Program-made: the position numbers and the translations under genes
Shown: positions 58,301-64,000 of the stretch, one piece after another
How the letters are laid out: the number at the start of each line of letters is the position of its first letter
Numbering within the stretch: the stretch's first letter is position 1
Source of the DNA: Cladorhizidae sp. MBARI D1340-BT2
Taxonomy: Eukaryota > Porifera > Demospongiae > Poecilosclerida > Cladorhizidae
NCBI GenBank assembly: GCA_028752905.1
Contig: JAQNBH010000010.1
Location: forward strand, 15,667,940 to 15,731,939
Length of the DNA stretch: 64,000 bases
Reading direction: 5' to 3'
Notes under the pieces: model-generated
The model's database searches: none
Told to the model about the DNA's origin: nothing
The model's input: only the letters and a program-made list of their open reading frames with translations

Positions 58301-61300
58301 CTTCTTTAGCTCCTAAAGAGGGATTTGTTGTGTCCTTTGACCCCTTTCCCAGGATGTACGTATATTTTAAACTTTTCCTGAAATAATTTGTTAGATCGAG
58401 ATTTAGATTGAAAATTGGCAAGGTAGTTTTTCAAATGAAACAAGAAAATCTTAGGAAAACCAGGTTATGGAGAAGGCATTTCTCAACATGGAGCAGTATT
58501 GAGTCAACAAAAATAAAATTTGAGCATTCACTACACATAAAAATAAGCCATTGCAGATCTTCTCAAATTAAAACTTATCTCTAGTCATTGTATTATAGAC
58601 TAACAGAGGCAGAGATGGCAGACATAAAAACATGCGAGCTTAATATAGAGATTCTGGACATTCGATCCAAATACTTGTAGCATTATGCTGTTTGATATTA
58701 TACAGAAGTAATTTTTTTATATGCATGTCAAGTGTGAGGGCATATCTAAAGATTCCCCATATAAGGTGTGGTCTGAATGTCTTGATCTGTATATTTCTCC
58801 TGCACTCTGATGTGTGTAACTTTCCATGTTACATATGCATGTGCACATGTCATAATATTTCTATTGTCCAGGCTATTATTCAATGTTACATATGCATGTA
58901 CACATGGCTATTGTCAGGATATTATTCATGTTACATATGCATGTGCACATGTCGCTATTGGTCAGGCTATTATTTTAACCATTCTTTGTTGCTAGTGTAG
59001 AAAAAGTTCAGTGGCACAGAAATAATTGCTATATAGTTTAGCCAGATAAACAATAAAACAACTGTATGTAGTTTGTAACTTTGTAACTCACATGCAGTTT
59101 CTAGCAGCCAAGTCTCTGTGAATGATCATCTTGCTTGCCAAATATTCCATACCTTTAGCTATTTGAAGGCAGAAACCCATAAGCTTACAAGAAGCCTGCG
59201 TCTATTATTATAAGGCAAAGGTTTAGGCATCAATATAACATGTCACATTGGTTGGTATGGTTTATCACATCTTACAATTTTTTCATCCATGTCAGAGGTT
59301 ATTGGAAAATATAATTCATCCCTAACATTCCTCAGGTAAGAAATAAGGCTGCCATTGAACATGAAAGGCATCACAATGTAGGGAACAGGACCTCCATCCA
59401 CGCAGACTCCAATGAGAGTGAGAACATTAGGATGGTCAAATGTAGACATTCTAGAACACTCTTCTAGTAGACCTCTCACCAGTGATTTATCAAGAAAACC
59501 TATTTTGGAAATAATGTTAAGTCGACCAAGAATGACTAGAAGCTACACACCTTTTAGTGTCTTCACTGCTACTACTTCACTTAAGCTCTTGGTGAATCCT
59601 TTAGATAGTTTCCCTCTGTAAACAATTCCATACTGACCTGAGACAGGTAATAGGAGTAAGGAATGAAAATTTGAATGTGAGGTGACTGTCATAAAAAGAT
59701 GGTGAATAAATATAATTACAAAATATAATAAATCTAATTAATATAAAGTTTGGGCAAAAACTTAAATAATTGTCTCAAACAACTACAGGTCATTAGATAG
59801 CACTTGCATTGACAAATACATTTGGTCAAATATAGATCACTATAGAGTCAGCAAACATTTATTAAGTTGTGAATTGTTCATAGGACAACATCTAGGCTAT
59901 TTGTAATGGTGACCATTTGTATACTTATATTGAGTCAAAACCTACCTTGTCCCACAGTTTCACTCATCTCTAAGTTGCAGGAGTTAATCATAAGCTGCTT
60001 AGAAATGTTCAGCTTAAATGAACTCTGCACTCTATATGTCCTTAATTCTGCTGCCTCTTCTATACAATGGGAAAATGCAGACATTATTAATTTTTAAATG
60101 TGATATCTACCTTTTTTGAGTATTTATACCTGGATCCTTGTCAAATGATGATCTAGGACAAATAAAAACAGTAATTCAATGCGATATTATTAGTTAAACA
60201 ATTTGGACATGAAATTATATTTATATATCGCTACTCTTTGTACTTATATTCCTGATGAAGTCTAGAGCATCTAGCCGAAATGTTGAGTAAGGAAATTCAA
60301 GTTAATTATTGAGAAATGATAACCATTGTTTAAAAAGTAGAGGGGAAAAAAACCCATTGTTTAAAAAGTAGAGGGGAAAAAGACCTCAACCTGCTAATTC
60401 TACAAATAAATGCTAATAACCAACAAGCTCAAATAGGACAGAGTCTGAGACAAACAAATATATATAAAGTATTATGAATAAACAGTAGCACTAACCTCTT
60501 GTAACCACACCCACTTCCTTGCCCAACCTCTTTTGATGTGCCTGCTCAGCATTAGATATTTACCATTCCCCCATATGAGTGAAGTATATTAGTTAAGAAG
60601 GTAAATAACTGAATTAGAGTCTAAACCTCAACATATTTACTGATTGACACTACAATAACAATTCGACAACATGCCTTTATAGTATTATAAATTCAGCCAT
60701 TGATTTTGCATTCCATCACATACCTATTGTTATCTTGCAGAGTCTGATTAGCTGAAACTTTTTTCTTTCTCCTCACCGCACGCACCAAAGCATATATAAG
60801 ATATATTATAGCAGCAAGGATTACTGAACCTAAGGTTGCCCCAATGATAGCTGGGATAGGGAGAGGGCGGAGTATGGTCACTTGAGCAGCACCTCCAAGA
60901 TGAATTCTTTCCTTATCTTGAGATTTGATGGCTTGTCCTTTAGTGTACTTAATAAATGACAACTCAACTTTAAAATCCATTGGTTTCCCTGCAATAGCAT
61001 CTGACAATATGGGAAGTTCCACCAATTCCAATGTATCACTTCCTCCAAAAGTGACTTCTGTAAAATGAAAAATTCATATTTCGAAGGCTAAAGTTTTGTT
61101 ATGAATTCCCTTTTGCTCTCATCACTACAGGATTGATAATCCTAAAACTAACTATATTAAATCTGAATCAGTGAGATATTCATGTAGAATAATAATGCAG
61201 AGTTGTTTACAAATAATTGTCATGTTAGAAATATTAAGTTACGGTACTTGCTTACCATGAAAAATGGCAGTATTAGCAATGCTTGCCCTTAATATGAGTC

Positions 61301-63172
61301 CAATATCTCCGAGATTGCCACTGATCAAGCGCAAACTCAAACTGATATTTACATCATCTTCGCTGACCGAGTACATATCTGGTACAAATCTAAAATCCAA
61401 AACTGGAAAATAACATTCCCATTACAAGGGGAAAAATAAATTAGCCAAAACTGTATTTTATATATAGGTTAAAACAGAACAAAAAATGTATCATGCTGAT
61501 GTGCTACAAATTGTAGCATGCTTTGATTGTTCTTAAGTCATTAATGTTTTCATGATTACATTATTTTATTGAAGTGAGTGATATAAATATAGGATGCATT
61601 TCATCTTAGTCATCTTGTATGCACAAAATATATTGAATACCTTCATCATCCAAGATATAGATCTGTGTACTGTCTGGATGAATAGTCAAGCGAGCAGGTT
61701 GATCATTTATGAAACTTAAATTTGCCACCACCAACTTGGTAAGTTCATATATGTTGTCATTGACTAAATTGAAGGAGATACTGATGGATGGCTGGTCAGC
61801 ATTTAAGATGTAGAGTTCATCTCCCTCATCTTCCATCAAAACTGATAAAAAATAATATTAATCACATGATGAAATTCAAATTGAAAGGAAAAAATATGAA
61901 TATATGATCTTCAATCCTTTTTATGGGGTCAACTATTAACAACAAAAATATTTTATGTTGAAACACACAATGTATCACACTTACACATTTGCTGTCAATT
62001 TGAAGTTAGTCAACTCCTTTTTTTGATAAAAAGTGAACTATTACCTGACCTAATTAAATGAGGTTCAATATATTCCTGATTTATTATAATTGAAAATATT
62101 CTGGTAAATATTTTGGTGAATGGTTTAAAAGAGTACCAAAAATAAATACGAACAAAAGAACAGTAAATTATTGACTTAGGGTATAGTTTTATGCTAACAA
62201 TATATTAACTTGACTTTATCTGCATAATATGTGCAACTCAAATATTATTCAAAACTTAATTATCATTTTTTATTTCATAACAACCCAAGATTTCTTGGAA
62301 ATGGTACCAAATATACTATCATTAGAAGTTTTATTGTACTGGATAACCTTTGGTTATGAAAAATATATAAAAAATCAGCATTTGTACATGTGAGCATAGT
62401 TGCTAACTCAGCAATGCATCTGTGAAATGCTAACTATACCCACTGCATGTTACTGCTAAATAAACAATAATAACAGTGATAATTTGTTTCTTACATAATC
62501 TTGATTCCTGTGATATGTTAAATTGAACTGAAACATTTATCTGCAAGTCTCCGGAGATCACTCCAAATTGTAGGGATGCTTTTGAATCATTCTCAGCAAA
62601 GGAATATGATGCACCAAAGAAACCAATAGTAGCAACTACATAGACAAAAGATTATAGTTCATCAATGAGTCTCAATTCAAGTTAAGCTGCTTCTATGCTT
62701 ACTTATTCTTACCATCATCATCCAAAATCGAGATCACTGTGACATTAGGCCAGGTTATTATTCCCAAATTTGGCGGAGAAAATATTTCAAGAGTGAATGA
62801 TTCAATATCTTCATGGATTTCATCATTTATAATGGTAATATTTAAACACACTCTGTGTCTATTAACGTTACCACTATCCAAATTGGATATTCTCAAATCG
62901 AAACTTGTAAAAGGTAGTTCCATGAAGTCTTTATCATCTGCAATAATATGATATATTAAATTTAAAATATTTTAAGCTGATATTGACTATAAAGTATTAG
63001 ATATAACATGTATAATTGCATGTTCATGGCTTTGTATTGCACATACATGGACTAGAGAGGACGAGTCCAGGAAGGGGAGCTTTTTCCCCAACAATAGGTT
63101 CAAAAAGAGATTGGACTAATTTGCTATCTGATGATATTTTCTCCAGGAAAATTTTCAAGCTCCGTTCCCTTT
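52051..63172 (-). CDS. Gene B: receptor tyrosine kinase with Calx-beta-like ectodomain, 14 exons seen
   Basis: Fourteen minus-strand exons, 63172-63047 to 52321-52051, give 767 codons in one frame to a TAA/TAG-type stop. Every junction is GT/AG and phase-compatible. The ectodomain has Calx-beta-like repeats (each ending ILDDD/ILDDE and starting F....Y...E), then a membrane helix [20 protein letters not shown] with basic stop-transfer RAVRRKKK. The kinase is complete: GQGQYG loop, VAVK lysine, EEC helix glutamate, [24 protein letters not shown] and [10 protein letters not shown]. All catalytic residues are present and a tyrosine sits in the activation loop (KDYFRQ), so it should be active at the plasma membrane, phosphorylating protein tyrosines. 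The ligand is unknown. The true start and signal peptide lie upstream, perhaps in the exon near 63.8 kb. Confidence 0.92.
53355..53497 (-). CDS. Gene B exon m: kinase C-lobe
   Basis: Acceptor AATGTAG, donor [29 protein letters not shown] and ESGYRMDKP. Confidence 0.94.
53629..53794 (-). CDS. Gene B exon l: DFG and activation loop
   Basis: Acceptor TTCTAG, donor [40 protein letters not shown]. 5.3 kb of intron separate it from exon k. Confidence 0.95.
54740..57450 (-). pseudogene. decayed Ty3/gypsy element with ordinary pol order, in a gene B intron
   Basis: Minus-strand blocks in order: a protease-type block [20 protein letters not shown] (57,340-57,430); a reverse transcriptase start [20 protein letters not shown] (57,000-57,080); RNase H ([20 protein letters not shown], 56,120-56,180); integrase ([20 protein letters not shown] then [13 protein letters not shown], 55,200-55,330); and an integrase C-terminal-like block [16 protein letters not shown] (54,910-54,960). 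Stops and frame changes throughout. It lies between catalytic-loop exon k and DFG exon l, in the same sense as the host gene. Confidence 0.75.
57806..57970. repeat. head-to-head inverted pair of the dispersed module
   Basis: A minus copy at 57,846-57,903 with tail (TCTCAATGAATTCTCAGTTGACAT, 57,790-57,815) and a plus copy at 57,906-57,966. Together they form a hairpin of about 120 bp. Confidence 0.85.
58826..58985. repeat. about 54-bp tandem repeat, 3 copies
   Basis: CATGTTACATATGCATGTGCACATG..CTATTGTC.AGGCTATTATT three times with small indels. Confidence 0.85.
59092..59195 (-). CDS. Gene B exon k: catalytic loop
   Basis: Acceptor GACGCAG, donor [29 protein letters not shown] followed by ARNC, the tyrosine-kinase signature. 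Confidence 0.95.
59276..59499 (-). CDS. Gene B exon j: kinase N-lobe, helix C to hinge
   Basis: Acceptor AAATAG, donor [29 protein letters not shown], then [20 protein letters not shown]. Confidence 0.93.
59551..59637 (-). CDS. Gene B exon i: glycine loop and ATP lysine
   Basis: Acceptor TCTCAG, donor [19 protein letters not shown] through EVVAVKTLK. Confidence 0.93.
59946..60059 (-). CDS. Gene B exon h: juxtamembrane to glycine loop
   Basis: Acceptor TGTATAG, donor [28 protein letters not shown], ending ETVGQG, the start of the ATP loop. Confidence 0.88.
60130..60152 (-). CDS. Gene B exon g: 23-nt microexon
   Basis: Acceptor GTCCTAG, donor CAG/GTATAA. Encodes SSFDKDP between split codons. 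Skipping it would shift the frame, because 23 is not a multiple of three. Confidence 0.78.
60251..60380 (+). repeat. dispersed module copy followed by a 36-bp tandem duplication
   Basis: Module at 60,251-60,318: CTGATGA..CTAGAGCATCTAG..CGAAATGTTGAG..TTCAAGTTAATTATTGAGAA. Then CATTGTTTAAAAAGTAGAGG + GGAAAAA occurs twice (60,323-60,382). Confidence 0.85.
60724..61057 (-). CDS. Gene B exon f: end of ectodomain, membrane helix, juxtamembrane start
   Basis: Acceptor TTTTACAG, donor TAG/GTATGT. The helix [20 protein letters not shown] is followed by [13 protein letters not shown], giving type I topology. Confidence 0.9.
61256..61402 (-). CDS. Gene B exon e: start of last Calx-beta repeat
   Basis: Acceptor TTCCAG, donor [29 protein letters not shown] again shows the repeat start. 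Confidence 0.85.
61403..62494. other. gene B introns, nothing further recognised
   Basis: AT-rich introns on either side of exon d. Confidence 0.4.
61641..61841 (-). CDS. Gene B exon d: second half of Calx-beta repeat
   Basis: Acceptor ATCAG, donor AAG/GTATTC. Ends QIYILDDE, the repeat terminus. Confidence 0.85.
62495..62635 (-). CDS. Gene B exon c: first half of next Calx-beta repeat
   Basis: Acceptor ATGTAG, donor [29 protein letters not shown] is the usual repeat start (F....Y...E). Confidence 0.85.
62713..62937 (-). CDS. Gene B exon b: Calx-beta repeat
   Basis: Acceptor ATTGCAG, donor [29 protein letters not shown] and VTVISILDD are the Calx-beta core (acidic turn NDEI.E..E.F, strand, then V.ILDDD). 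Confidence 0.88.
63047..63172 (-). CDS. Gene B exon a: ectodomain
   Basis: Acceptor CATTTCAG, donor CAT/GTATGT. Enters with one base owed. Reads [13 protein letters not shown] ... [14 protein letters not shown]. No domain assigned. Confidence 0.7.
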
Positions 63173-63568
63173 CTGAAATGAGTGTTTACTAAGTGAATTG
63201 ACCAAGTCTGATCAAATGTAGGTTAGGAAAATGAGAATAAACTCTGAACGTTATACATGTATAAGCTGCAGAGGTATATAGATAAGTTATAGATTTAGAT
63301 GCGTATAGGGCTTTTAAAATTTATAGTAAGCATCTCATTCCCTAATTTCAGCTCAAACCTCAACTAGGATTGGTGGCCTTTAAGACTAGGATGGTTTGGA
63401 GGAAAGCACATCACTTACATGAATGCACAAAATCAGAGATTACTTAGGCAGTGAACTTTCTGTATATAAGTGATTGGTGACATAATGGCACCTTATAAAC
63501 CACATATTCTGCCCATTAGGGCTAGGCTACATACATTTTGTCATGTTACCGCAGGATACAAAGGATCA

Positions 63569-63859
63569 CTACCAGAAGATCCCATCAATTTTCCATTGTG
63601 ATTTCTGATTTCTTTTATCAGAAACACATGCTATATCCCAATCGGGAAAAAAATCATAAGAAATGGTTGCCATTTTAAGTGCCAGTTTGCATCCTTGCTT
63701 GGTTGGGGTTGACTTCAATACCTTTATCAAGCTGATCTCAAGGATGGTTATACTAGAGGAATTTGCTGCCACAATTGAAACGAGATGCAAAATCAGTAGC
63801 AGACTTTGTAATATGATCCTGCCTGGCAACTCAGGATATAGCAAGTCACTCAAACACAC
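63569..63859 (-). CDS. possible upstream exon with a signal-like hydrophobic stretch
   Basis: A 96-codon minus frame starts MCLSDLLYPELPGRIILQSL followed by LLILHLVSIVAANSSS, which could be a signal peptide, and contains cysteines (QGCKLAL, DIACVSD). Good donor strings exist (AAG/GTATTG, CTG/GTAGTG), but neither phase matches gene B exon a. Another exon must intervene or this is not part of gene B. Confidence 0.3.
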   Translation of the reverse strand: MCLSDLLYPELPGRIILQSLLLILHLVSIVAANSSSITILEISLIKVLKSTPTKQGCKLALKMATISYDFFPDWDIACVSDKRNQKSQWKIDGIFW

Positions 63860-64000
63860 ACATTGTTGGATAGTGTAGACGCACTACTATTTTATGTTAA
63901 AGGGTCATCTATGTTGGTGTAATATATTCTTGTTTCCATTCTTTTTTTTAACTAGTTAATCTAATGAGTTTGTTTGATTTTGCATAAAACATTTATTGTA

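Overview
This window is eukaryotic and almost certainly metazoan. Genes are split by introns with GT/AG borders, and the right end carries an animal-type receptor tyrosine kinase. The rest is transposon relics and an extreme load of mini- and microsatellites. A sponge or another early-branching invertebrate fits best (many divergent receptor tyrosine kinases, Calx-beta ectodomain), but this is an inference from gene content and I cannot name a species.

Two real host genes can be built exon by exon, both on the minus strand. Gene A runs from 29,523 down past the left edge. Six exons with consistent phases encode a CXXC-type zinc finger of the zf-4CXXC_R1 family (the CDCA7 / R1 repressor type), split over exons 1 to 3, followed further on by a DDT domain (exon 6). 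This suggests a nuclear chromatin protein. Its introns hold most of the strange DNA between 4 and 29 kb: intron 1 is about 7.6 kb and intron 2 about 17.3 kb. Gene B lies at 52,051-63,172. It is a receptor tyrosine kinase with Calx-beta-like ectodomain repeats, one membrane helix, a 23-nt microexon and a complete kinase domain. Fourteen exons fit together in frame; the signal peptide end is not securely seen.

The middle (30-51 kb) is a transposon and satellite region. It holds a hAT C-terminal relic, a decayed tandem Ty3/gypsy element, a decayed LINE reverse transcriptase and a 2.4-kb TNA microsatellite. These are followed by the 3' end of a non-LTR element with a restriction-like endonuclease, cut exactly by a young LTR element (44,391-50,341), then by a second microsatellite related to the first. 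The young LTR element is the standout. It is a Ty3/gypsy-type element whose integrase precedes its reverse transcriptase, the pol order described for Gmr1-like elements. Its two LTRs are almost identical and it has a tRNA-Leu primer site and a polypurine tract, yet it carries frame breaks.

Gene A's introns hold a Tc1-like relic, a hAT relic, a 137-bp perfect-ended hairpin, a 370-bp-arm palindrome joined to a triplicated 435-bp repeat, and at least ten minisatellite arrays. Two of these arrays are inverted copies of one 39-bp repeat and bracket zinc-finger exon 2. A small dispersed palindromic module, with a hammerhead-ribozyme-like core string, occurs about eleven times across the window. Most long open frames in the window are artefacts of tandem repeats whose period is a multiple of three.
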